From the NCBI RefSeq assembly GCF_039566955.1, contig NZ_CP154796.1, forward strand, positions 310,001 to 374,000: 64,000 nucleotides of DNA, in the 5' to 3' direction. The position numbers and the translations under genes are program-made. The notes below the pieces were generated by a model. It searched no databases. It was not told where the DNA came from and was given only the letters and a program-made list of their open reading frames with translations. This DNA comes from Micromonospora sp. DSM 45708. Lineage in GTDB: Bacteria > Actinomycetota > Actinomycetes > Mycobacteriales > Micromonosporaceae. This document shows positions 42,204 through 49,885 of the stretch, in pieces (the first letter of the stretch is position 1; each line of letters starts with the position of its first letter).

Positions 42204-43385
42204 CTAGCCGGCCAACCGCCACCGACCCCCACGCGCCACCAGCGTCGTCAACGCCTGCGGCATCAGCCCGGAGTGGTTGTCCGGCGTCATCCGGATCGGG
42301 CCGGAGAGGCCGTCGAGCTGCGAGGTCTCCAGCACGTCGCGCAGCGCGTCCCGGTCCACCTTCCCCCGCTCGCCGCCGGAGCGCTGCTCGGCGTCCGCGA
42401 TGAGCTGGACCGCGTCGGCGGCGAACGAGGAGAAGCCGTTGTAGCCGCCGAACCGGGCGGTGTAGTCCTGGAACCACTGCCGCCGGGCGGCCTTGGCCGG
42501 GGTGGTGGCGATGACGTCGTCGATCACCATCGTCTGCGTGAAGATCAGCGTGGCCAGCTCGGTGGAGCGGGCCGAGGGGCCGAGGAACAGTTCGCCGGCG
42601 GCCGAGGCGTCGAAGAAGAGCGCGCCGCGGTAGTTGCGCTGCCGGGCCGTGGTGGCGGCCAGCGTCGCCTGCTCCGGAGGCGTCCAGAGGATCAGGGCCT
42701 GCGGCTTCTTGTCGACCAGGTCGTCGATCTGCCCGCTCACCTCGGTGTCGGTGATCCGCACCGCCTCGGCGGCGACCAACTTCACCGACGTCTTGCCGAA
42801 CTCGCGGCGCAGCGCCGCGAGCCCTTCCTGGCCGTACCCGTCGGCGCTGTGCAGCACCGCGACCTTGCGGATCTGGCGGCGGGTCAGCTCGGTGGTGAGC
42901 GCAGCCGCGCTGTCGGCGGCGTTCGGGGCGAGCTTGAAGACGTAGCGGCGCTGGTCCACCGGCTCGGTGACCGCGCCGGCGGAAGCGAGCGCGATGGTCG
43001 GAATGCGCTTGTCGCTGATCGTGCGCGCCGCGCCGACGGCGCATTCGTTGCAACCGCCCATGATGACGGCGCTCACCTCTGCGTCGCCGCTGAAATCATT
43101 GATGTTCCGCAAGGATTCGGCCGCGTCGGAGCGGTTGTCCTTGACTCGTAGCTTGATCTGCCGGCCACCCAGCACGCCGGAGGCGTTCATCTGGTCGACC
43201 TTCAGTTCCAGCGCCCGTTGGTACACCTTGCCGATCGGCGCGGAAGCGCCGGAGAGTTCGAGGTCGGCGGCGATCACGATGGGGCTGGTGTCCTGCGGTT
43301 CCCCGCCGATCCCGCAGCCGGTGAGCGTGGTGGCCAGCACGGCCGATGCGAGCATCGCGGTGCTCGCGGAGCGGATGGGGCTCAA
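42204..43385 (-). CDS. branched-chain-amino-acid-type substrate-binding lipoprotein
   Basis: Periplasmic binding protein of type I fold (LivJ/UrtA-like), 393 residues, with lipobox LTGC (Cys24) after a short signal peptide. Recognisable parts are IVIAADLELSGASAPIGKVYQRALEL and VSAVIMGGCNECAVGAARTISDKRIPTIALASAG. The TTG start is supported by GGAGGA 6 nt upstream. No permease or ATPase lies next to it. Its partner is divergent: the conservon. An orphan binding protein beside a sensor locus suggests a ligand-sensing role, but this is inference. Confidence 0.85.
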   Translation of the reverse strand: MSPIRSASTAMLASAVLATTLTGCGIGGEPQDTSPIVIAADLELSGASAPIGKVYQRALELKVDQMNASGVLGGRQIKLRVKDNRSDAAESLRNINDFSGDAEVSAVIMGGCNECAVGAARTISDKRIPTIALASAGAVTEPVDQRRYVFKLAPNAADSAAALTTELTRRQIRKVAVLHSADGYGQEGLAALRREFGKTSVKLVAAEAVRITDTEVSGQIDDLVDKKPQALILWTPPEQATLAATTARQRNYRGALFFDASAAGELFLGPSARSTELATLIFTQTMVIDDVIATTPAKAARRQWFQDYTARFGGYNGFSSFAADAVQLIADAEQRSGGERGKVDRDALRDVLETSQLDGLSGPIRMTPDNHSGLMPQALTTLVARGGRWRLAG

Positions 43386-43833
43386 CTCAGTCCTCCAGGG
43401 TGCGGCGCGGGCCGGCGCCCGATCACCGCCGCTTGTCCGTCCTCAGTGGAGGAACGGGATTGGTGTGCCGTACGGTGTGCGCGAAGCTTGCAAAACCTTG
43501 CCAATGCCGGGCCCTGTGGTCAAGCGGGGATGCCGGATGCCGTTTCGGGACGGGCATCCCACATGTTGGGGACACGAAACGTTAACTGACAATTACTGCG
43601 CAGATGCGCTTGGCCACTCTGGAGTGACATCCCCTGTTCAGGGGGTTGGAGAAAAGAAGGTATTAGGTGACCGGATCACGGGTTGAGTCGACACCGACCG
43701 TTTCCTGCCTCACCGCGGCTTCCCAAAAAGGATCTCGTCTGATGAAATCTCGGCCGTGCCGCGCGTGGCGCTGGCCGCTGCACCAGGCACGGGTCAGCGG
43801 GTCACGCGTGGAAGAAACGACGGAGGCGATGTC
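43386..43833. other. divergent intergenic region between the lipoprotein and the conservon
   Basis: No gene in these 448 nt. An interlocked set of inverted repeats lies at 43527-43580: GGGATGCC with GGCATCCC (43527-43534/43553-43560) and GTTTCG with CGAAAC (43542-43547/43575-43580). They are followed by an unusually AT-rich patch (43581-43604). A possible plus-strand promoter is TTCAGG, 18 nt, TATTAG ending near 43667. The layout suits a shared operator, but no binding protein is known. Confidence 0.4.
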
Positions 43834-46800
43834 GTGAGCACCGGACCTACGACCCTGCCCGGGAGCCCCAGCGCCGAACAGCGGAATCGGCGACGGCGTC
43901 TGCCTCGGCTGCGTGACGCGCGGATCCGCTCCAAACTCGCCCTCATCCTGGTCGTCCCGGTGGCGGCTGTCATCGCACTGGCAACTATCCGACTCATCTC
44001 GGTGGGCCAGGGCGCGTACGACGCGGACCAGGTCCGGGCGCTGACCGCGGTCTCGGTCGACGTCTCCGCGCTCACCCAGGACCTGCACAAGGAGCGGATG
44101 GCGGCAGCCGCCTTCCTGGCCGACACGAACCAGAAGCCGGACGACTACAACCTGCGGGTCCGACGCACCGACGAGCGCATCGCGGCCTACCGGGAGGAGC
44201 GCGGCACACTCGGCGACGTGCCGGCCGCGGTCCGGGACCGGCTGAAGGTGATCGACGACCACCTGGAGACGCTCAACGGCACCCGCCAGGAGGTGCTCGA
44301 CCGCCTCCAGATGCCGGTGGCCGAGGCGAGCCTGCGCTACGGCATCGTCCTCGACGACCTCGTCGCGTACGGCGACACGCTGGCCCAGCAGCCCGGCGCG
44401 GAGAGCCTCGCCGACGCCCGCCGCGCGGTGGCCGCGTTCGCCCACGCCAAGGCCGAGGTGGCGGAGGAGCAGGCGGTCGTGTTCACCGCCCTCGCGGTCG
44501 GCAACCGGATCGACGAGGAGCAGTTCTCCTCCTTCGTGGCCACGCTGACCGGCCAGCAGGAGGCCCTGCTCTCGTTCTCCCGGGCCGCCGCCCCGGAGCA
44601 GCGGGGCCTGGTGGACCGCACCGTATCCGGTGACGCCGTCCAGCTCGCCGACCGGGTCGCGGCCGACCTGTCCCGGTCCGTCGGCAAGCCCGCGCTGGTC
44701 ACCCGCGACGAGGCGTCCGCCGCCATCGGCGCGGTCGACGACCTGATGCGGTGGGCGGAGATCCAGCTCCTCGACGACCTGCTCGCCGACGCCGACGCGG
44801 TCCGCACGGACGTGATCCGGCAGGCGTTCGTGGAGAGCCTGCTCGTGCTGCTGACGCTGGCCGTCGCCGTGACGCTCGCCGTGGTGCTGGCCCGTTCGCT
44901 CAACGACTCGCTGCGCCGGCTGCGTGAGGGCGCGCTCTCGGTGGCCAACCACGACCTGCCGGACGCGGTGAGCCGGCTGCAGAACGTCAACGCCATCGGT
45001 GACGGTGGCGTGGACGAGATCGTCCAGCAGGTGCGGGACCCGATCAAGCTGACCAACCGCGACGAGATCGGCCAGGTGGCGGTGGCCTTCAACGTGGTCC
45101 ACCGGGAGGCGGTCCGGGTGGCGGCCGAGCAGGCCGCGCTGCGGACCAGCGTCTCGGCGATGTTCCTCAACCTGGCCCGCCGCTCGCAGAGCCTGGTCGA
45201 CCGGATGATCGGCGAGCTGGACGCGATCGAGCGCGGTGAGGAGGACCCGAAGCGGCTCGCCCAGCTCTTCGAGCTGGACCACCTGGCCACCCGGATGCGC
45301 CGCAACGACGAGAACCTGCTGGTCCTGGCCGGCGCCGACTCGGCCGTGCCGCGCCGCGACGACGCGCTCGTGGTCGACGTGCTGCGCGCCGCCCAGTCCG
45401 AGGTGGAGCTCTACAACCGGATCGAGTTCGGCACCGTCGACATCGACATCTCGGTGGCCGCGCACGCCGTCAACGACGTGGTCCGCCTGGTCGCGGAACT
45501 GCTCGACAACGCCACCCGGTTCTCGCCGCCGAACACGGTGGTGGTGGCCGACGGCCGGCGGATCCGTGACTACGTGCTGATCCAGGTGGAGGACCGGGGC
45601 CTCGGCCTCACCGACGACCAGCTCGACTCGCTCAACCGACGGCTGGCCGCGCCGCCGACCGTCGACGTGGCCGCGTTCCGGCTGATGGGTCTGGCCGTGG
45701 TCAGCCGGCTCGCCTCCCGCCACGGGATCCGGGTCGAGCTGCGCCGCAACGTCGAGGGCGGCACGGTCGCCCAGGTCACGCTGCCGAACTCGACGGTGGT
45801 GCTGCCGGCCAACCGGGGCCAGGCCCCGCTGACCCGGCCGCGCCAGCCGCTGGCGGTCGAGCAGTCGCCGCTGAGCCAGGTCGGTGCCGCCGACGCGCTG
45901 GCCGGTGCCGGGCGGGGCGGCACCGCCACCCTGGCCGACCAGTGGCGCAGCACGGTGACCCCGCCGCCCGCGCGGTGGCAGGCGCCCGCCGAGGCGCGGG
46001 ACACCGCTCCGGCCGTGCAGTTCGGCGGCATGTCCAGCGCGCTGCCCCCGGTGCCCGCCGCCGTCCCGGCCGCCGCCGCGCCGAACCAGGAGACGGGCTG
46101 GTCGGCGGGGGGCCCGACGGTCGCGTACCCGGCTCTCGATCCGCTGCCCAAGCGGACGCCGAGTGGCGAGACGGCGACGACGACCACTCCCGCGCCGCCG
46201 GCCTACCAGCCGCTCGCCGCCGCGCCGGCGGTGGAGACCACCCCGGCCGCGCCGGTGGTGGCCCGACCGGACCGGCCGGCCGAGGCGCCGATATTCCGGG
46301 AGATGGAGGCGGTCTGGTTCCGCTCGCACGGAGAGGACGAGACCACCATCTTCACCCGACCCCGGTTCGACGAGCCGCCACCCGCTGCGACGCAGCCCGC
46401 CCCCGCGCAGCCCGCCGCGTCGGCACGGCCGCCGCTGCCCACCCGTACCCCCGGTGCCCAGGCGGCGGGGCTGGCCACACCGCCCGCGTACAGCCCGCCG
46501 GCGGCCCCGTCCACACCGCCCGCCGCGGCGGCGCCACCGCCCGTGCCCGCGCCCGTGCCGGAACCCGCGCCGGCCCCGCCGGTCGACCCGGAGGCGTGGC
46601 GGACGGCAGCCGACGACGGATGGACCCGGGCCAGCCAGGCCGCGGAGCCCACCACCGGCGGGACGACCCGGTCCGGCCTGCCCAAGCGGGTGCCGCAGGC
46701 GCAGCTCGTGCCGGGCGGGATCGAACCGAAGAGCGGCCGGGACCGCAGCCGACGCACGCCGGACGAGGTACGGGGTCTGCTCTCCGCCTACCACCGTGGC

Positions 46801-46866
46801 GTCCAGCGGGGCCGTACGGCCGGCACCGACCTGAACAGCACCTCGAACAAGGAGACGAACCGATGA
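43834..46866 (+). CDS. cvnA: conservon sensor histidine kinase-like protein CvnA
   Basis: First gene of a conservon. The 1010 residues run: a basic N-terminus, TM1 (about 36-56), an extracellular helical domain of about 275 residues of the nitrate/nitrite-sensing (NIT) type, TM2 (about 334-356), HAMP (about 357-430), a helical region with LDHLATRMRRNDENLLVL as likely phosphoacceptor, and an ATPase domain with the N-box ELLDNATRFSPP (about 556) and DRGLGL (about 587). The last 300 residues are Pro/Ala-rich and disordered. GTG at 43834 follows CGGAGG. CvnA proteins may signal to the partner GTPase rather than to a response regulator, and no response regulator is nearby. Confidence 0.9.
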   Translation: MSTGPTTLPGSPSAEQRNRRRRLPRLRDARIRSKLALILVVPVAAVIALATIRLISVGQGAYDADQVRALTAVSVDVSALTQDLHKERMAAAAFLADTNQKPDDYNLRVRRTDERIAAYREERGTLGDVPAAVRDRLKVIDDHLETLNGTRQEVLDRLQMPVAEASLRYGIVLDDLVAYGDTLAQQPGAESLADARRAVAAFAHAKAEVAEEQAVVFTALAVGNRIDEEQFSSFVATLTGQQEALLSFSRAAAPEQRGLVDRTVSGDAVQLADRVAADLSRSVGKPALVTRDEASAAIGAVDDLMRWAEIQLLDDLLADADAVRTDVIRQAFVESLLVLLTLAVAVTLAVVLARSLNDSLRRLREGALSVANHDLPDAVSRLQNVNAIGDGGVDEIVQQVRDPIKLTNRDEIGQVAVAFNVVHREAVRVAAEQAALRTSVSAMFLNLARRSQSLVDRMIGELDAIERGEEDPKRLAQLFELDHLATRMRRNDENLLVLAGADSAVPRRDDALVVDVLRAAQSEVELYNRIEFGTVDIDISVAAHAVNDVVRLVAELLDNATRFSPPNTVVVADGRRIRDYVLIQVEDRGLGLTDDQLDSLNRRLAAPPTVDVAAFRLMGLAVVSRLASRHGIRVELRRNVEGGTVAQVTLPNSTVVLPANRGQAPLTRPRQPLAVEQSPLSQVGAADALAGAGRGGTATLADQWRSTVTPPPARWQAPAEARDTAPAVQFGGMSSALPPVPAAVPAAAAPNQETGWSAGGPTVAYPALDPLPKRTPSGETATTTTPAPPAYQPLAAAPAVETTPAAPVVARPDRPAEAPIFREMEAVWFRSHGEDETTIFTRPRFDEPPPAATQPAPAQPAASARPPLPTRTPGAQAAGLATPPAYSPPAAPSTPPAAAAPPPVPAPVPEPAPAPPVDPEAWRTAADDGWTRASQAAEPTTGGTTRSGLPKRVPQAQLVPGGIEPKSGRDRSRRTPDEVRGLLSAYHRGVQRGRTAGTDLNSTSNKETNR

Positions 46867-47270
46867 ACAGGCCGGCGGCCATGCAGGACATGGGTTGGTT
46901 GCTCACCAACTTCGCCGACAGCGTGGCGGGTATCGCCCACGTGGTGGCGGTGTCCGCGGACGGGTTGCTGCTCGCCTCCTCCCGGGACCTGCCGCAGGAC
47001 CGGGCCGACCAGCTCGCCGCGATCACCTCCGGCGTGGTCAGCCTCACCGAGGGCGCGGCGCGGATGTTCAGCGCCGGCGGGGTGTTGCAGACCGTGATCG
47101 AGATGGACAGCGGCTACCTGTTCCTGATGTCCATCAGCGACGGTTCGTCGATGGCCGTGCTCGCGGCGCGCAGTTGCGACGTCGGGCAGGTCGGCTACGA
47201 GATGGCGCTGTTGGTGGAGCGGGTCGGTCAGGCGCTGGTGCCGCTGCCGCGGGACGCCGTCCGCTCCTGA
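46863..47270 (+). CDS. cvnB: roadblock/LC7 domain protein CvnB
   Basis: The 135-residue roadblock-fold protein (GWLLTNFADSVAGIAHVVAVSADGLLLASS...) is typically a GTPase-activating partner of the conservon GTPase, like MglB in gliding bacteria. ATG overlaps the cvnA stop in an ATGA arrangement. The larger upstream frame is a shadow of cvnA. Confidence 0.92.
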   Translation: MNRPAAMQDMGWLLTNFADSVAGIAHVVAVSADGLLLASSRDLPQDRADQLAAITSGVVSLTEGAARMFSAGGVLQTVIEMDSGYLFLMSISDGSSMAVLAARSCDVGQVGYEMALLVERVGQALVPLPRDAVRS

Positions 47271-47332
47271 CGCTCCGTTGACCTGGTGAGCCGGAGCCGC
47301 TCCGGCTCCGTACGAGGGGAGGTGATCGCGAG

Positions 47333-47695
47333 ATGGAACCGCGACGTGATCCGCGTGGCGCGTTGGTGCGACCGTACGCGGTCACCCGCGGCCGCACCGA
47401 GCCGTTGCAGAACATCGCGCTCGAGGCGGTGCTGTCGAGCACGGCCACCCAGTCCGCCGAGGCGCGGTTCGCCGGGCACGACAAATACCGCATCTCCTCG
47501 GTCTGTGAAGGCCGGGCGCAGTCGCTGGCGGAAATCGCCGCTTACACCCGGATGCCGCTGGGCGTCACCCGGGTGCTGGTCGCCGACATGGTGGCCGAGG
47601 GCCTGCTGACGCTACACAGTGCCGCTCCCGCGACGGGCTTCGCGGCGCGGATGAACCTGCTTGGAAGGGTGCTAAGTGGACTTCGCGAACTATGA
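47333..47695 (+). CDS. cvnC: DUF742 protein CvnC
   Basis: Winged-helix-like DUF742 protein of 120 residues: VRPYAVTRGRTEPLQNIALEAVLS at the start and SLAEIAAYTRMPLGVTRVLVADMVAEGLLTLH, matching the third conservon gene. ATG at 47333 follows GGGGAGGTGATCG. It overlaps cvnD by 20 nt. Confidence 0.9.
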   Translation: MEPRRDPRGALVRPYAVTRGRTEPLQNIALEAVLSSTATQSAEARFAGHDKYRISSVCEGRAQSLAEIAAYTRMPLGVTRVLVADMVAEGLLTLHSAAPATGFAARMNLLGRVLSGLREL

Positions 47696-48293
47696 CCCCG
47701 ACGGGGCGAGCCGCGGCCGGGAGATCATCTCCGCGAAGATCGTGATCGCGGGTGGCTTCGGGGTGGGCAAGACCACCCTGGTCGGGGCGATCTCCGAGAT
47801 CCAGCCGCTGACCACCGAGGCGTTGATGACCGCGGCCGGGGTGGGCATCGACGATCCGTCGAAGGTGCCGGGCAAGGAGACCACCACGGTCGCCATGGAC
47901 TTCGGCCGGATCACCATGGCCGAGGACCTGATCCTCTACCTCTTCGGCACGCCGGGCCAGACCCGCTTCTGGTTCATGTGGGACGAGATCATCCGGGGCG
48001 CGGTGGGCGCGGCGGTGCTGGTGGACACGCGCCGGATCACCGACGCGTTCGCGCCGCTCGACTACTTCGAGAACCGCAAGCTGCCGTACGTGGTGGCGCT
48101 GAACCGGTTCGACGACGCGCCGCACTACGAGCTGGAGGAGATCCGGGAGGCGTTGGCCATCTCGCCGGACGTGCCGCTGGTGATGTGCGACGCGCGGCGG
48201 CGGGACTCGGTCAAGCAGGTGCTGGTGACCGTGGTCGAGCACGCCATGCTCCGGCTCCAGGCCGAGCACGGCTACCCGGCCTCGGTGGGGTGA
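47676..48293 (+). CDS. cvnD: conservon small GTPase CvnD
   Basis: Ras/MglA-like GTPase of 205 residues. G1 is GGFGVGKTT (about residues 25-33), the G3 region is LFGTPGQTRFWF, and G4 is LNRFD, a variant of NKxD typical of this family. It would cycle between GTP and GDP under CvnB control and relay the CvnA signal at the membrane. GTG at 47676 lies inside the cvnC end. It is the last gene; a hairpin (48321-48337) follows. Confidence 0.9.
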   Translation: MDFANYDPDGASRGREIISAKIVIAGGFGVGKTTLVGAISEIQPLTTEALMTAAGVGIDDPSKVPGKETTTVAMDFGRITMAEDLILYLFGTPGQTRFWFMWDEIIRGAVGAAVLVDTRRITDAFAPLDYFENRKLPYVVALNRFDDAPHYELEEIREALAISPDVPLVMCDARRRDSVKQVLVTVVEHAMLRLQAEHGYPASVG

Positions 48294-48320
48294 ACCGGAT
48301 CTGTCCTTGTTCGCGGCGGT

Positions 48321-48337
48321 GCCCGTCCTGGACGGGC
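48321..48337. terminator. hairpin between cvnD and nnaR
   Basis: GCCCGTC (48321-48327) and GACGGGC (48331-48337) pair over a 3-nt loop, 27 nt after the cvnD stop and 111 nt before the nnaR stop on the other strand. Confidence 0.45.
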
Positions 48338-48448
48338 GGCGCCTCGATCACCTGTCGTCCCGCCCCCGAGCTGCGCAGATCCGACCACCACGTACCCGTA
48401 CCAGGCGGCACGGGCGGGGACCGGAACGCCCGCCGGAGCTGAGCCGGC

Positions 48449-49537
48449 TCAGTCCACCCGGAGGCGGTAGCCGCGCTTCACCACGGTCTGCACCACGCGG
48501 GGCGCCCGCAGTCCCACCCGGAGCCGGGCCACCGCCATCTCGACGGCGTGTTCGTCCGCGCCCCGGGGCAGCGTCCGCAGCAGCGCGGTGCGGGAGAGCA
48601 CCTTCCCGGGCGACGCCGCCAGCGCCCGCAGCACGGCCATCGGGGCCGGCGCCAACTGGCGCAGCTCCCCGTCCACCACCGCGGCGTGACCGCGCAACGT
48701 GAGCACGTGCCCCGCCGCCTTCACCGAGACCGTGCGGCGGGGCAGCTCCTCGACGATCGTCCGGACCAGCGCGCCGAGCCGGGCCCGGCTCGGCGCGCTC
48801 ACCGGCACCCCGCGCCGCACCAGCGGCTCGGCGGTGACCGTGCCCACGCACCCGGCCAGCACGTCGCCGCGCAACGCCGCCAGCACCGTCTCGGTCCGGT
48901 CCCCGGCGGCCCGCAGCAGCGCCTCCGCCGCCGGGGCGGAGGTGAACGTGACCGCGTCGACCAGTCGCCCGGCGACCAGGTCGATGAGCCGGTGCAGCGG
49001 CGCCGGGTCGGCCGGTGGCGCCCAGCGGTAGACCGGCACCTCGATCACCGTGGCCCCGGCCGCGACCAGCGCCTCGGTGCACTCCGGCTGCCGGTCGCCG
49101 TGCAGTTGCAGCGCCACCACCTGGCCGGCCACGCCGCGCCGGACCAGGTGCTCGACCACCTCGTCGCAGCTCTCCGAGGCGGGGGACCAGTGCTCACGCA
49201 GCCCGGCCGCGCGGATCGCCCCGGTCGCCTTCGGCCCGCGTGACACCACGTACGCGCGGGCGAGCGTGTTCCGCAGCGGTTCGGCCAGCCCCCAGCCCTC
49301 GGCCGCCTCCAGCCAGCCCCGCATCCCGATGCCGGTGTTGGCCATCAGCACGTCCGGCGGGTGTGCCAGGCAGGCCCGGGTCGCCTCGCGCAGGTCGGTG
49401 TCGTCGGCCAGCGGCACGATCCGCAGCGCCGGGGCGAGCACCACCCGGGCGCCGCGCCGCTGGAACAACGCGGCCAGCTCGTCGCGCCGCCGGTCCGCGG
49501 TGACCCCGATGGTGAAGCCCGCCAGTTCGTCCCGCAT
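48449..49537 (-). CDS. nnaR: NnaR-type regulator: HemD-like domain fused to a winged helix
   Basis: The 362-residue protein has a uroporphyrinogen-III synthase fold (about 1-255, beginning FTIGVTADRRRDELAALFQRRGARVVLAPA) and a C-terminal OmpR-type winged helix (about 275-362, ending VVQTVVKRGYRLRVD). In Streptomyces, NnaR of this layout activates nitrite and nitrate assimilation genes together with GlnR. Its location as last gene of the nas/nir operon fits. Whether the HemD domain still makes uroporphyrinogen III is doubtful; it is more likely a sensor. Confidence 0.88.
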   Translation of the reverse strand: MRDELAGFTIGVTADRRRDELAALFQRRGARVVLAPALRIVPLADDTDLREATRACLAHPPDVLMANTGIGMRGWLEAAEGWGLAEPLRNTLARAYVVSRGPKATGAIRAAGLREHWSPASESCDEVVEHLVRRGVAGQVVALQLHGDRQPECTEALVAAGATVIEVPVYRWAPPADPAPLHRLIDLVAGRLVDAVTFTSAPAAEALLRAAGDRTETVLAALRGDVLAGCVGTVTAEPLVRRGVPVSAPSRARLGALVRTIVEELPRRTVSVKAAGHVLTLRGHAAVVDGELRQLAPAPMAVLRALAASPGKVLSRTALLRTLPRGADEHAVEMAVARLRVGLRAPRVVQTVVKRGYRLRVD

Positions 49538-49885
49538 TCACTCCTCCTGCCGCAGCCGCACCTCGACCAGGCCGTCCCGGCAACGCACCCGGTGCCGCCG
49601 CAGCGTCACCCCGGGAAGGTCCAGGCAGTGCCCGGTGGTGAGGTCGTACACCTGCTTGTGCAGGGGGGAGGCGAGCGTCGGCACCCCGCCCCGGCTGCCC
49701 ACCAGGCCCCGCGACATCACGTACGCGCCGCCCACCGGGTCCAGGTTGTCCACCGCGAACAGCCCGCCGGCGGTGCGCAAGAGCGCGACCTGCACCCCGT
49801 CCACGAGCGCCGCCACGCCACGGTCGAGGTCGAGCCGGTCCAGCGGGCACACCGGCGTCCAGCGCAGCGTCGCGGTCGGGCTCAT
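49538..49885 (-). CDS. nirD: nitrite reductase small subunit NirD
   Basis: The 115-residue Rieske-fold protein (RWTPVCPLDRLDLDRGVAALVDGVQVALLRT..., LASPLHKQVYDLTTGHCLDLPG) lacks the complete Cys-His pairs of true Rieske proteins, as expected for NirD. The start at 49885 overlaps the nirB stop by 4 nt; the longer open frame is a shadow of nirB. Its own stop abuts the nnaR start. Confidence 0.92.
   Translation of the reverse strand: MSPTATLRWTPVCPLDRLDLDRGVAALVDGVQVALLRTAGGLFAVDNLDPVGGAYVMSRGLVGSRGGVPTLASPLHKQVYDLTTGHCLDLPGVTLRRHRVRCRDGLVEVRLRQEE

Noticed and set aside
43663..46794. 1043-residue minus-strand frame
   Set aside because: It is the exact antisense of cvnA, whose domains are clear; the antisense translation is low complexity.
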